Source of the DNA: Apodemus sylvaticus
Taxonomy: Eukaryota > Chordata > Mammalia > Rodentia > Muridae
DNA length: 64,000 nucleotides
Direction: 5' to 3'
Assembly: GCF_947179515.1 (NCBI RefSeq)
Contig: NC_067490.1
Span: 31,408,827 to 31,472,826, forward strand
Both the position numbers and the translations under genes were made by a program. The notes below the pieces were generated by a model that was given only the letters and a program-made list of their open reading frames with translations, did not search any database and was not told the origin of the DNA. Within the stretch, counting starts at the first letter, position 1; each line of letters begins with the position of its first letter. Shown here one piece after another: positions 38,256 through 51,423 of the stretch.

Positions 38256-38714
38256 AGTGTATTTAATAGTCAATGTTTGAAATTTTGGTTGTACTTGGCA
38301 GAAGCAGTATATATACAACCTTAACTTTTCCATATAAGATGCTACCTTAACTGAAGTACTTACTCAGCAACTGGACCATTATTATTTAATACATGATTCT
38401 TTTTTGACAGGCTTTTACTATGAATCCTAGACTAACTTCAGACTCTAAAATTTTGTTCCTGGGCCTTAAAAATTCTAGGATTCCAGGCATACTGCCTTTC
38501 TAATAATTTTAAATAAGCAAAATGAAGGCATTGATTTCATTTATAATTTTATTATTCAGTGATTATTTCTATATCTAAAAAGTATTTTTCATTCTTGGGT
38601 GTGTGCTTGTGCATGTATGTGTACATGCAGTATGATCTTATGTGCACCCATGTGGGTCAGTAGGATATATGTGTGACATAACATGCATGTGGAAAACAAG
38701 AGTACTTGTGGGAG

Positions 38715-38829
38715 TTTAATATCTGTCTTATATATATATTTTCATTGATACTTATCAGTGACTTAGTTCATGGCTAAAATTCCTATGAGTGATTACTACA
38801 GTTTAAGTTGGTCACTGTATAATACATAC
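38715..38829. repeat. Locally duplicated segment, copy 2, inside a B3-like SINE
   Basis: Direct-orientation copy of 38,142-38,255, about 460 bp further on. Preceded by tgtgtgcttgtgcatgtatg...gtacttgtgggagttt and followed by gggtcctgaagattgaactc, which together look like the two halves of one antisense B3-type element. Confidence 0.7.
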
Positions 38830-38924
38830 CTCTCTATCATATGGGTCCTGAAGATTGAACTCTCCTCATTAAGCTAGATCTGCAAAGGCCTTCTCTGATG
38901 AGATTTCAGGACTGCAAGAGAATG

Positions 38925-39000
38925 TCAGTGGTAGAGCACTTGCTTAGCATATAATGTCCTGTGCTTAATTCTTAGCATCTCTCTAAAACACTTTTAAAGT
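38925..39000 (+). repeat. ID/B1-like small SINE, old
   Basis: gtcagtggtagagcacttgc followed by ttagcatataatgtcctgtg and an A-rich tail; diverged tRNA/7SL-type SINE head. Confidence 0.45.
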
Positions 39001-39009
39001 AGGCAACAA

Positions 39010-41560
39010 TAAAAAAAAAAAAAGAAAAACCCATGGGAGACTCATTTATCTGACAGAAATAACATTTAAGGACCTGCACAGTAATCCTATGAAAAGAGGT
39101 TCTGAAGTGACCTATGATTTTGGAAGGTCAGATATTTTTGTCCTTATTTGTGTTGGGATACGCAGGTATCCCACCGTGGGATCCCACTTACAGCAAACAA
39201 AATGACTCCAGAAAACAGCAGGCAAGCTGGCTGCTTAGGATCCACGGAAGTAACTGTTGTGTGTTTTCATTTGACCTCTATATTCTAGCCTGATTGATTG
39301 AGAATGACAGCAGATGCTGGACGATGGAATGGAGCAAGAAAACCCTGCTTTCTGTCACTGCAGGCCCAGGGAAAGGGCAGCCTCCCAAAGGCAGAGGACT
39401 TTTCACAAGTTACCTTCTTGTCTTGGAAACAGTATAGGAAATGGTTCTCAGCCAGACTCAGTATTTATGTCCTGAAAGATAATCTGGGACAACAAAGGTG
39501 TCTGCAGAAATGATGGCTGGGGAGTTGTGAACTTATCAGCAGACCTGAGCTTACAAGATCTGAGTAGACCCTAATATGGAGACGTGCAAGGAACCCCACG
39601 ACAACCACAGTGTTATCAAGCTTTCGAGCAAGACAAGTAGGCTTAAAAGCAAAGAGAATCAGTACATTTTCTACCAGGGATAAGCATACAGTGGACAGTG
39701 GGCATCTCGGAATAGATGGAGGTCAAATCAAAGTGGAACATTAGTGAACATAATGAAACTGTCCTCACAAATGAAGAGAGGTGAAAAGGTTCTCATCTGA
39801 AGTAAGGTTGCCCTACAGCATAGCTAAAGGAAGTTCTTGTCATTGTAGCTTCCCCACAACTTGTGAAGCTTTAATTGTTCAAAGATTTTTAAATGAAGAA
39901 ACAGCAAAGATTTTTAAATGAAAGAATGAAGCTGGACAGCTTGAAAACATGATGAACAGGGTGGCCATGCATACAATAGTTTTTATTAAAGCTACATAGA
40001 GTTGTGTGGACGAAGTTTTTACAAAGTTAGAATTCTGATTTTAGGGAGTAGAGGCATGAGAAAAAAAATATGTTCTTAAATATGCAAGGGTCTGAGAAGC
40101 AAAATATCTGCTCGCCTCCTGCATGATGAGTAGGGGGAAAGTGAGTCTTTAGTGTAGCTCCCCTATGCTGTGAGGAGATAGCTGTCTTGTACTCATTTTA
40201 AAGTGAGTGTGGGTAGGGAAACCAGCAGACAGTTTGAGTGTTTGCAAACATTGTGTTGTTGTGGTCATAGTGTCTTAATTTTCTACAACTTTAAAAATAT
40301 GCATTTAAATCTCAGTTTTGAAAGCTGGGAAAACAGAGGAAAGGGCTGAGGCAGATTCCATGTCTAGAACAGGCTTGTTATCTACTTCAGAGATGGAGCC
40401 CTCGCTGTCTCCTCGCCTAACGGAAGGAGGCAACGCGGCTCTGCACACCTCTTTAAAAGAGTGCTGGTCATATTTAAAAGGATAAAATGTTTCTGGCTTG
40501 CTCACTTCCCAAAAGTGTCATCTCTTTTAAATATATGTTTTGTCTAATATTGGTTCAGTATGTTTTGATCATATCTACCTCCTATTCCACTGCTCTCTAC
40601 TTCCTGTTCTCCATCTTTTTCTCCATCCATTTCTAATGCTGATGCTCTTGCTCTCTCCTCCTCTTCCTTCCCTGAAGAAAACCAACTGTTGCTCCCCAAG
40701 CTGTGTTCACTTGTTCAGGGCAGCCTCACACTTGGTGGGGTGGCAGGCATGTGCAATATAATTATCTTATAGTATGCCAGTCTGGGGGAATGCCAACATT
40801 CTCGTTGGATGGTGTTAGGGTTGGGTAACGTCAGTGGAGAACTAACGTCAACCTCTTTCTCTTCAGCTCCTGCTTTCTGTCTTTCCTCTACAGAAAACCC
40901 ATGTGTTGTTTTAGGCCTATGAATATAATTATAGAGTCACTTAACTATGTCCCTAGTCTAGAGAGCAGGCATAATTAAAGGTAGAAAATCCATAATTTAA
41001 AATCCTTTATGGAAATCTCAGACGTGTCACTTAAGACTCATATACACATTAGATGAAACAATACTCGATAGTTTGCTTTCAGGACAACATTTTAGACTGA
41101 TTTTGTTTTTAACACTAAGAATTGCTTCCCACACCCTAAAGTTTAGTTTCTCACCAATAAGCTAGAATATTGGTGACCTTCCATACTTCCTTGGTTTTAG
41201 GAGATTCCACTGGCATTTTGAGTCTGTTGCTTCCAAAATAAAACAAAAAACAAAAACAAACAAGCAAACAAATGAAAATCCAACCAAACCAAACAAAATA
41301 AAATCCCAACATGCAATTTTTAAATTGCTCTCTGGTACCTGTAAGATTAGAAAGCAGAATCTTCCTTCTTGCTTTTTTTTTTTCCAGTGTAGAGAGAGAG
41401 GCCAGCTCATTCTTTTCTCTGGCTGTCCTTTGAATCACCCTATCTCAGGTCAAGCTTTCCATATGTAACTGGCCTCTAATAACTTCCATACCGTACAGGT
41501 ATCAAATCTCATGCTTTCTGTGTGAGGTTTAAAGCAACCTGTGGACTGACACATGAGCCA
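39010..41560. other. Intronic stretch, mostly unassigned
   Basis: 39,150-39,640 is GC-balanced with a 71-codon frame (39,298-39,513) and could be a diverged LTR; it starts tgttgggatacgcagg. The direct repeat caaagatttttaaatga occurs twice at about 39,880-39,922. No exon recognised. Confidence 0.35.
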
Positions 41561-41576
41561 GTGTACAAAGACTGCC

Positions 41577-41632
41577 ACCAAACGTTTGCCCTTGTGTTTG
41601 AGAGACCAAACGTTTGCCCTTGTGTTTGAGAG
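41577..41632. repeat. Perfect 28-bp tandem duplication
   Basis: Two identical adjacent 28-bp units, 41,577-41,604 and 41,605-41,632, each beginning accaaacgtttgccc and ending gtgtttgagag. Confidence 0.95.
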
Positions 41633-43016
41633 AGTGCACACCAGTACCTGCTTAGCAGCATGCTTTGATTTTCCCCGTTATTTCCAACATTATGCTCAAA
41701 TACATAGCACATAGTTACAAGATAATTGAAGGTTGAAATGGACATATCCAAAGAAAATGTTGTTTTTGAGCAACGTTTGTTACTCTGTATCTTGCACTTT
41801 ATTAGTCTTAACCATTAAATTAAAAATAATTGTACGTGAACTCCATCACATTATCCTTTCTAGAAAATCTGCTCAAAGGTTTATTTACATAGAAGTTAAA
41901 AGTGCCCCCCCAGGAATATATTATATGTGGATTCATAAAAGACAAACTTCTGAAACAATTTTAGAAATACGATTGGCTGATGCCCCTGTTTTATAAATAT
42001 AGAACCAGCCTAGACAATTTCAAACTTAAGTCTCTACACAGAGGTATTTTTGAACCATGACTATTGAATTTTCATGTTTCTAAATTCTTACTCTGCTTTG
42101 AAATCCTATAATGAATGGAGCTGAATGAATAAAAACATTTCATTTTCACCTCCAGCCATCAGATTGTTGTAATACATAGCTTGCTCTCTACAACCACTGA
42201 AAACTATGCCGCTCCGTTTCTGTTACTTGACTTTTACATTTTGAACACTAATTTTTCTTTGAAGAATTACATGCTTAGAATATACTTGAATGTAAAGCAG
42301 AATCCTTGTAGCTAATAAAGGTCATGGTTAATATTTCAAGCATAAGAAGGGCACAATTTTAAAGTGAAGCAAGATCACTGGCTTCATTGTATAGCAATCA
42401 GCCACACTCTACAGATGTATTTCTTTAGAGAATAGAAAACAAATTCCTCTGGGTTGCATATTAACCTTAATCCCCTGGACCATCCAGTTGTAAAATATAT
42501 GCAAACACTCTGTGATATTGTCACAATAACCTAGAAAGGAATCATCTCACTTCTAAGTCAGATTGTGCATGCTTTCTTTGGTCTGGTTTCTTGACTAGAA
42601 ACCATCAGCTGCAAAGTGTAAAAGACATATGCCACAAATCTGAAAGTGACATGAGCTATGCATTAATCTTGATCTTAGAGTTCACTATTTTCTGTTGTAT
42701 GCAAATGATGAGAAACAATTACCTCATGAATACATTAAAAACAATTAACAAATTCCAAAGTAATTGTTAGGTAAGCTAAAGATGATAGCTATTTCTTCTT
42801 TAGTTATTTACTGAATGAGTTCACAGCTAAGTTATTAAGATTTAATTGAAATCAGAACATTATGAATACTGATAAAAGTCTGAGTTTTGAATTGAACTCC
42901 TTAGAGCTGTCGCATTCAGGTGACTTTTATGTGCTAGTCTGTGACTTAAAAATGCGCTGTCACGCATGGTGCTTTCTTGAAGTTTAAAATTCTAATCACT
43001 CTTATCCCTGTTACAG

Positions 43017-43100
43017 CCTTAGGAGAACTCCTGGAAAAATTTGTGCTTCTTCTCACCGAAAACCCCTCTGAATGCTACTTCCCTTCAGTGGAATACACAG
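43017..43100 (+). CDS. Tbc1d32: Probable Tbc1d32 coding exon e
   Basis: 84-bp exon with a good acceptor (cttatccctgttacag) and donor ACACAG/gtatct. Phase is 2 bases in, 1 base out, matching exons d and f. It encodes an amphipathic leucine-rich helix (LGELLEKFVLLLTE) followed by NPSECYFPSVEYT. The donor gtatcttt resembles a U12-type GT donor with one mismatch, but the downstream acceptor lacks a U12 branch motif, so I treat this 12.2-kb intron as ordinary U2-type. Confidence 0.82.
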
Positions 43101-43647
43101 GTATCTTTTAAAATATTGAGATATTTGAAAAAAAAAAAAAGGTCAGTGTGTAAATAGGTGCTGTTTCATAGTGCTAAGTATGCAGAGTACTAAGATATGT
43201 AGGTTCTCCTGTCTGAAAATGCTCTCACTTGACACCTACATGCTCCACATATCAATGGCCATTGCTAATTTCTGGGTTCCTTGTGATGCTGGGACTTCAT
43301 TTGTTTCTGGTCTCTGTAGAAACTTTTTTTTCTTAGGTAGCGTAGCCTACTCTTCAGATTTTATAGTACATCTCTTCTTATCTTCTCATAATTGCCTTCT
43401 ATGCTAATCTGCTTTCTGCTTCATAGTTGCAAGACTGGGAAAGTTACAACCAAAGTTTATTTTGACTCACGCTTCTGTCCTGACACAAAAGAAATGTAAC
43501 CGGGGAATACCTGCTTGCTCCTAGTTCCCTATTAGACATCATTTGTTCAACATCAGTCAGTTTGTGCACTGACATCTAGTCGTCACGGAGTTCTGAAGAT
43601 CCCACCTTGAAAGTATGATTGTCACAATAACTTTTTGTTTCTTTTTA

Positions 43648-43700
43648 AAAATAATCCTTTTATGTGTATGTGTTTTGCCTGCATGTACGTATGTATGTGT

Positions 43701-43782
<82 letters not shown>

Positions 43783-43918
43783 GCTCATGGAGACCAGAAG
43801 AAGGCACCAGGTCCTACAGAATTGTAGTTTGTAAGCTACCACATAGGTGCTGGGAACCAATCCAGGTCTTTGTCATAAGAGCAAGAGCTCTTAACCGCTG
43901 AGCCATCTCTCTTGCCCC
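43648..43918 (-). repeat. B3-type SINE, antisense, carrying (TC)n(TG)n
   Basis: Left end cttttatgtgtatgtgttttg; a (TC)n run at 43,703-43,746 passing into (TG)n to 43,781; then ggtgctgggaaccaatccag, caagagctcttaaccgctga and gccatctctcttgcccc. The microsatellite has expanded inside the SINE. Confidence 0.8.
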
Positions 43919-45429
43919 TCATTTCCCCTTTTAAGAATATATTGTAGTTATTTGAGTACCTCCCTCCCTTTTTAATATACTGAGTCCAATTTGTGGTCCC
44001 CAAATACTCTTGGGTGGGAGGCCTGCCACTGATTTACAGGGCTTCATACCCTTACAGAAAACTGACTCCCTTGTTTTTTTAACAGCTATCGCATGATAGC
44101 TCTTTAGCTAATGGTAGAACTTATGCCTCCATACGTCGTGCTAATGATGGGATTTTGTCTGCCTTGAGCTTGGATAGGTCCTGTGCATGCTGCCCCAGGC
44201 ACTGAATTCATATGTGCAACTTTCCTGTTGTTTTTGGAAAGCACTGTTTTCTTGTAGTTGTCTACCTACAAGCTTTCTACCTCCTCAAAGTTTCTGTTTC
44301 TTGAAGCTCCCATTTGGGATTAATCTTCAAGTGTTGCTTCAGATGAGATTAAACAATAGAGTTTACCTGCACCATATAAATTAATGATTTTAAAATTTGC
44401 ACCTTCTAGTCAGACATTTTTATTTTGTTTTTGTTTTGTTGGCTTCATTCTCATAATTCTAGTTGCCAAATAGGAGCTTTTCCTGGATGCCTGGATACTA
44501 TGACATTTTTAACCTTAGAATGTCAGCAAGAACTCTTGTGCCTACTGACATACACTGTTGCTCTATGTCTTATGTCTGGCTAGGAGGTATGTCTGAGTGG
44601 GGAACTGAAGTCAGCACTGGATTTGCTTTTCAAGATTGCTTCCGTGTTCTACTCTACTACACGTCAAATTTACTTCAGTCTGTCCGTCATTATTCTCCTT
44701 TATGCTAATTAAGGCTAGTGTGGCATCCTGCCTAGGGTCTCAATGTGTGTTTTCCATTTAACAGTCTGGTTATTTATCACATAGGATCCATTCATTCTTG
44801 TTCTTTGTAGGGTGGTGCTTTCTTTAAGATAGAGCTTCCTAACGTAGCTTAAGTCAGCCTTGTGCTTCCTCTCCTCTTGTCTCAGGTTCCCCATTATGGT
44901 CAGAAGAGCAGCACACCCAACAAAATTGATATTCTTTATGTACGTTAAGAGTGCTCCCTGACATGCAAATCTGGGCCTGCTTGTTCCTCTCCTCCTTGAT
45001 AGACCGCTGTCAAGTACGACTGAGTACCCACACCCAGCCGCACAGTACCCATCGCTTTACAGTGCTCTGCTTCTTTTGTTTTCTCTGGTATCAGCCCTTC
45101 CTCGCAATGACCTAGTTTTATTTTTACTCTAGACCAGTGCTAACAGCCCTGACAACTTTCTCCAGTCCGAGATAACGGCATTTTCATTTTTTTCAACAAA
45201 CATTTATTTGTGTATAAGCATTTTCCTAGTCATTCGGTATGAATGTTTGAGTGGTTTGCATTTAAGAAGCATAATATGGCTTCTACATTAGAAAGACGGA
45301 AGGGGTCAAGGAGAATAAAGCAGAAGGAGCCAGCTGGGAAAGTCGACTGACTGCAGTGAATGCACCAGTAGTGGAGGTAGGAAAAAGCGTTTATAGTCTC
45401 ACTGCACTGTAAACACACGACTAACAAAA

Positions 45430-45900
45430 CCGAGGAATAGCTGCATACAGACTGTGAAAGAAAGGAGGACTTTCTTCATTGTTTTAAGCTGCTGAGAGGA
45501 TAGAGCTAGTATGGTTAGCCGATGAAGATATTTCTCTCTTTTGTTCATAGCAGCTATGGCTGCTTGCACAAGATCAAGCCAGTCAGCGTTGAAGCATGGA
45601 GTGGGAAGGTGCTCATGGAGCCATGAACAGTTGATGGGTCCCAGGGAATGAGAGACAGTTTTCTTTAAGGATGTGATTCCTGGTAGGACAACCATATGCT
45701 AGTGAATGGCCCCACTTCCAATAGTTAATGGACAATGTAAATTGGAGTTGATGGGTTATTGAAGAGGAAAAGAACAGGACTTTGGAAGAGGGTAGGAGGT
45801 AAAGTCAGATTTTGGAGGAGGCATGGAGGAGAGTTGGGGGTTGAACATGATAAAATATATTTATGAGATTTTCAAAGAAATAAAAATATTTTAAAATGAA
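45430..45900 (+). mobile_element. L1 (Lx-type) 3' UTR and tail, sense
   Basis: Blocks gtcccagggaatgagagacag, gtgattcctggtaggacaac, gtgaatggccccacttccaa, then a GA/G-rich tract ending atgataaaatatatttatgagattttcaaagaaataaaa split over the 3' tail. Confidence 0.65.
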
Positions 45901-46470
45901 TATGGTAGGAATGGGTGTGAAGTCAGGGGAAGGTTTGAAGCTAGCTGTTCCTCTTGTGCTGTGTTTTGAGTACTTGTTAGTATTCAAGCAGATACGCTCA
46001 CTGTTCACTGGATCTGTGATTCTGGATTTTAGAGGAAAGATATGCTAGAATGATTAATCATTAATCCATCAGCTTTGTATTAAAACTAGTAACACAGATC
46101 ATTCTCATTTCTTTCTCATGCTCTGACACTGTACTTGATTCTTCATGACGCCTCAGTCTCCTATAGATAGTTGCTGTGTTTTATAATTATTGCGTCCTTT
46201 GGCCCTATTTTGAAAATAGTTAAATGATATATATTACTACCCATGTATGGGATGCACATGCATGATAATGCCCAACACAACAGTTAAATTTGGGCTAAGG
46301 ATAAACTTTGTCTTTAATCCTAGGTAGAAGTTCTTCCTCTCTGCTATTGGGTGTTCTTCCAACTACTGTTTGGTTATTTTATTGTGTCTGGCTAAATTGC
46401 TCTATTAGGTCTCACACTTTTTTCTACTTTTGAGGTAGCACTTGGTTAAATATTTTTGTTGTTATATAAG

Positions 46471-46824
46471 TATCTTAGGGTTTCTACTGGTATGATGAAA
46501 CACCATGTCCATAAGCAACTTGAGGAAGGAAGGGTTTGTTTCAATTACATGTCCCGAATCCGAGGCAGGAACTCAAATGAGGTAGAAACGAATGAGGAGT
46601 CCATGGAGGGGCACTGCTCACTGACTTGCTACCCCTGGCTTTCTCACTCTGCTTTCTGGTAACACCCAGGACCATAAGGCATGGGCTGGTTCCTCCCAAA
46701 TCACTAAGAAAATGCCTACAGGCTTACCTATAGCCCAATTTTATGGAAGCACTTTCTCAGTGGAGGTTCCTTTCCCTCAGAGGGCTGTAGCTTGTGTGAA
46801 GTTGACATAGAACTAGCCAGCACA
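46471..46824 (-). mobile_element. Rodent LTR-like repeat, antisense copy of the 16,346 family
   Basis: Starts tatcttagggtttctactgg and ends gacatagaactagccagcaca, the reverse of the unit at 16,346-16,742 (shared blocks include agaaaatgcctacaggctt and cccaggaccataaggcatgg). Confidence 0.7.
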
Positions 46825-46829
46825 GTGTC

Positions 46830-48285
46830 TCTATTCTCATGAATTTAATCCAAAACAAGTCCAAATAGACTGATTCTTAAAAACACACAGATGATTTAAT
46901 AATAGTTTACATCTTGCAACATATAAAATCAAACTGCAGAAAAGGTAAAAGAAGCTATAAGAGAATGAAATGCAGATAAAAGAGATCTGGGAAACCTAAG
47001 GCAGGGAGTGGGCCTGACAGCCCCTGGGCTTCCTTATGGCTTAGATGTGTGCAGAGTCTTCATAGGATGTACCGTATAACCTTCTACCAGCTCCCGGAAG
47101 AGGGAAAACTTTAGAAACAAGGGAACAGACAAAGGGAGAGAATCCACAGATTAGGAAGATTTTTAAAGAGGTGCATCTGGGAAGGAGACTATAATTTTAT
47201 GAATAAACCTTACAACATACCTGAGAACATAACAGCTTTGGAATTGACAGTTTTAACACGAGGTGAATAGAAGATTCTAAGCTTGTGGAGTCCTATGACT
47301 AAAGGGTGGGATGGGCAGATCTTTGTGGCAGTGTAGTGATCTCCAGTTCCAGCAGCTCTTTATGGTACATGGTTCTGCCCCATCATATTTTCCACAGTAT
47401 GAGAAGATTATGTGTTCTGACTTATCAAAATACATCAGAGGACTGATCACTTATTGGACATGCATTTACTACAATCATTTCTGAATTGTGCTGAGTGAGA
47501 CCCCAGATGTTGGATTCCTGGGATGTATTTTGTAGTCAGATGCACCCTGAATGTGAATTTAACTTACTGAGAGGGATCAGATGATCAGCTGTGGACCAGT
47601 GCTTTGTAGTAAAAAATAAAGTGGCTTCCTGCTGACTGGTGGTTGGAATCTGTTATTGTGTTGCAGCAAACAAGTGCTGTTCTCTCTCGGATGTTAAGGG
47701 TCTTCATCCTCCAGTGGGTTTAGATGTGAGGACAATAGCTGTCATTGGAAAGCTCCCCTTCTAAAATTACTGCAAGCTGGCAAGCCCAGGCCTTAATAGA
47801 AAAGATGCTTCGAAACAAATTCTAGACATAGTCACTGCTTCTCTGTGTTTCTTAAATTGAGAAATTGATTGTCTTTTTACAAAGTGACAGCTTTCTAAGA
47901 CCCACGGTGTCTGAAATTAGAACAACACAGCTATCCATCTGCTGTTAGTTCCCCCAGGAATTCAGACCGCTATAAATTTGCAAATCTGAAAAAACCAAAT
48001 TAGTTTGGCTGTTTATTCCCTCAAAGAAAGAAGAACGGACAAACAGATAAAAGCCCTGCACATTTGCAGTCAGTGGTACACCTATTCAGGGATCTTTGTA
48101 AACCTTAACAGATGGTCATTTTTGTCACCTCCAGTCTCTGGAGGTGACAAACTAGATCCTTGTAATTGATTCTTTGCAATGTTCTATTAAATGTCCCTTA
48201 CAAAGGAGTAGTTTGTAAAAATCTCTTCTCTTGGAACTAGTCTATTGACTGCAAAGATACCATTGTTTTATGTTTGACTATTAAA
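46830..48285. other. Intronic stretch, nothing recognised
   Basis: Unique-looking sequence. A short palindrome (tcacctccagtctctggaggtga near 48,126) is the only structure noticed. Confidence 0.4.
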
Positions 48286-48294
48286 ATGTAACTT

Positions 48295-48474
48295 TGAAAA
48301 TTATTTTTATTTTATGGGAATAGGTGTGTTGCCCGAGTGTACCACATGTCTATGCACTGCATATGAGCCTGAAGGCATGAGACATTTGTGAGCAGCCGAG
48401 TGGCTGAGAATCAACCCAGATTCTCTGAAGAGCAGCCAGTGCTCTTAACTTCTGAGCCATTCACCAGCCCCTAA
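48295..48474 (-). repeat. B3 SINE, antisense
   Basis: ttgcccgagtgtaccacatg, gaatcaacccagattctctg, aagagcagccagtgctctta, acttctgagccattcacc. Confidence 0.8.
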
Positions 48475-48499
48475 AATGTAATTTTTTGAAAGATATTTT

Positions 48500-48853
48500 T
48501 GTTTTAATTATTACTTTTTTATGTATATTGATGTTTTACCTGTATGCATATGTATATATGCATGTATATATATTATATGCCATGTATTAAACATATTATA
48601 TATTAAATATTATATATCTATAAAAATATATAATATACATATAATATATACTTTTGTTGGGTCAGTCAGCTTCACGCACCTGATATTTATGTCATGTTTA
48701 TGGAGTGCCCACAGAGGTCAGCAGAACACTTGCATACCCTACAACTGGAGTTGCAGATGGTTGTGAGCAACCTTTTGGGTGCTGGGAGTTCAATGCAGGT
48801 CTTCTCGAAGAGCAGCCAGTGCCCTTAACTGCTGAGCCACCTCCCCAACCCCT
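48500..48853 (-). repeat. B3 SINE, antisense, expanded by an AT-rich repeat
   Basis: Left end tatgtatattgatgttttacc, an AT-repeat insertion at 48,540-48,655, then ggagtgcccacagaggtcag, gttgcagatggttgtgagca, aagagcagccagtgccctta and tgctgagccacctcccc. Confidence 0.8.
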
Positions 48854-48879
48854 AAATGTAACTTTTAAATTTAGTACAT

Positions 48880-48925
48880 ATACATACACATACACACATA
48901 CACACACACATACACATACACATAT
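48880..48925. repeat. (CA)n-rich microsatellite
   Basis: acatacacatacacacatacacac-type run. Confidence 0.9.
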
Positions 48926-50109
48926 ATGTATAATTTACACACATTCATACATGTCTTTTAATATTTGCTCAAATGTTAGGCTAGCAGATTCTTTTCTGCT
49001 TAATATTTGTAGAATGTTTGCTGTTTTTTGCTTAATATTTGTAGAGTATGCAGGAAGTATATCAGATAAAGTTGCATGTAAAGAAAGGTCTATAGCACAG
49101 ACTTAAAATGATCAAATAAAATGAAACACACAGTGATTTGGGGACTCATGGAAACTCATACTTTTTAGGTATAGCTCCTTTATTTCAGGTGAAATGCTAG
49201 CACCTTTAAAGCTGGCATTTGAAGAGTGTTCTTGTCACTGGGAAGTTCTGCTGTAATGTCACGTGAACAGTTGAGTGAACCGTTGGTGGTGACTGCTGTC
49301 ATAGAAGATGAAAGTGGGAAACAAAGGTATAGGAGTGTATTATCTGTGAGGACAGCAGAGCTAAAAGAAAAGGGTGATTGCATAGCCAAGGTGCCGAAGC
49401 AGGAACACCCTTTCTTTCAAAAAGCTTGGACTGAAGATGCTTGTGGTAGCTTGGTCACAGGGTACTGAATATGTAGTGGGCTGAGAAGTGAGTACAACTT
49501 CAGTTTGACAAATCGGCAAAAGAGCCCGCAGGCTGACTGGGAAGGAAAGAGGAAGGGAAGGGCCTGTCTTGAGCTGCTCTCTCTGGCATGAGAGTTCTCG
49601 GACTTTAGGACATGCACGGCAGGGCTTCAGTAAGCAGCCATGAGGTCAGTGTTCCTCCAGCCATGGGTTTGTCCTCCACCGCAGAAGTTCTTTACTCTTC
49701 TGCAAGTTTATTTATTCCCACACTGTTAGCCAAGTGCCACGCTGAATAGATTTACTCTCTTCTACCCTGGCAGTGTGTGCTTACTTTGTAAACCTAAAAC
49801 AGCGATGGCAATCCCAGATGAGAGCTTGCAGTCCATATTAAACAAATTTTGTCAAGGTATTCTATTTTCAGAGTATATTTGTAACTATAATGGTTGATTG
49901 TTTTAAATAATTTTCCGATGAAGCTAAAACATTAGTTTGAGTCAAACATTGGTAACTGAAAGGCGTTAAGCATTAATTCATTGGCAATGCCTTTTCGACT
50001 TCTTAGACTTTCCCAATGATTCAAGTAGGTAAGAGCTTTGGTTTCTATTTCCTGGTTTCATAAAATACTTTTATGCTAGTGCCTTTTTCCTTCTCTAGCT
50101 TTTCCCCAG

Positions 50110-50285
50110 CTTTTTATTATTTCTATGTACATGTATGTGTATGGGAGTGTATGAATGTATGTCACATGAGTATATACTCAGAGTCTAGAAGAGAGGACAC
50201 CAGGTTTCAGGCAGTTGTGAGCTGACCACCATGGGTGTGGGCTCTCGGCCAGGTTGGCAGCTAGAGCTGAGCTTTCTGTTGCTAG
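50110..50285 (-). repeat. B3-type SINE, antisense, truncated
   Basis: gtctagaagagaggacaccag, gcagttgtgagctgaccacc, atgggtgtgggctctcggcc; the SINE head is missing. Confidence 0.55.
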
Positions 50286-50424
50286 TCCCGTGGGGTTGCT
50301 TTGATGGGTCAGTCAACTTTAGGCTCCTGTTCTGTCTTCTACATCCTCTTGTGCATATCAGTAAGAGTCACTCATCCGAACAGTCATTCTACTTCATTTT
50401 AATTTTGTGAAAGTCACTTGCCGT

Positions 50425-50512
50425 AGAACCCAGGGTGACCTTGGGGGCTCCCTGGCTCAAACTCCCCGTTGCTGGGATTACAGACATACAACACCCCTCA
50501 CCTGGTTCAACC
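50425..50512 (-). repeat. B1-like fragment, antisense
   Basis: acccagggtgaccttggggg, ctggctcaaactccccgttg, ctgggattacagacatacaa. Confidence 0.55.
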
Positions 50513-51423
50513 TCATTTTTTAATCATTAATTTTTTTCCTATTGTTTTTTTTCCACAACATTTCTTTTTTATTTTATTTCTAAAGATTTTGATCCTTCTG
50601 CAGTAAGTTGCCTTTGGTCCAGGATTATACATGAATATATCTTTCCAGGAACCTTTATAAGCTAATATTAATGTCTTCTTCTTACAAAGGTGTGACAATA
50701 TATATTAAATAAAGTCAGTAGTTGAATTTTCTCCGTTAATTTATGTTCTGAAACCATTTTGGGAGCAGGGAGTAGACTTCATTCCTGCTTTGAAGACCTT
50801 TAAAACATAACTGATTTTTTTTCCCTGTAGGATTTTATTCTTGTCAAAGTTTGGCTTAAAATCATTTTCACAATATTTGATTTTAAAAAATCAAGTAGGT
50901 GATATTCACTTTAATATTTTCAGTACCTCCAATGCTTTTAAAATACCTTTTTGATCTTAGTAAATATTACTGACCCCTTGGCTCAACATCTTAATTATAC
51001 ATGTATAGAATGTGAATATAGGACCTTAAGCCCAAGAAATAAAGGCATAGAAGCATAAAACTGAACCGACTGAGGACCTCACTCTCTGTAACTGAAGTCA
51101 CTAGTCTTCAGTGAAACTTGCTTCTCTTTTCTGTTAAAAAAAAAACATATCCTCAGTTATTCCCCCTGGGGAGAGTTAAGGCTCCTCCCATGCGAACAGC
51201 CACCCAAGCTGGAACCATCTGCATAAGCAGGGATGGCAACTGACTTTCACATAACATTCAGTGGTGCAAGCATCTCCTACCTCCTGTTTAACTCTTCCCT
51301 GCACCCCTTTGATGTGGAGGGCCTTGTGTCTAGGCAGAAGCCACCGTGACTCATAGAACATTGGAAATGGGAACAGCCACTGCAAATTCCTCCTCTCCTC
51401 TCCCTTAAGCTAGCTGTCTGAGG

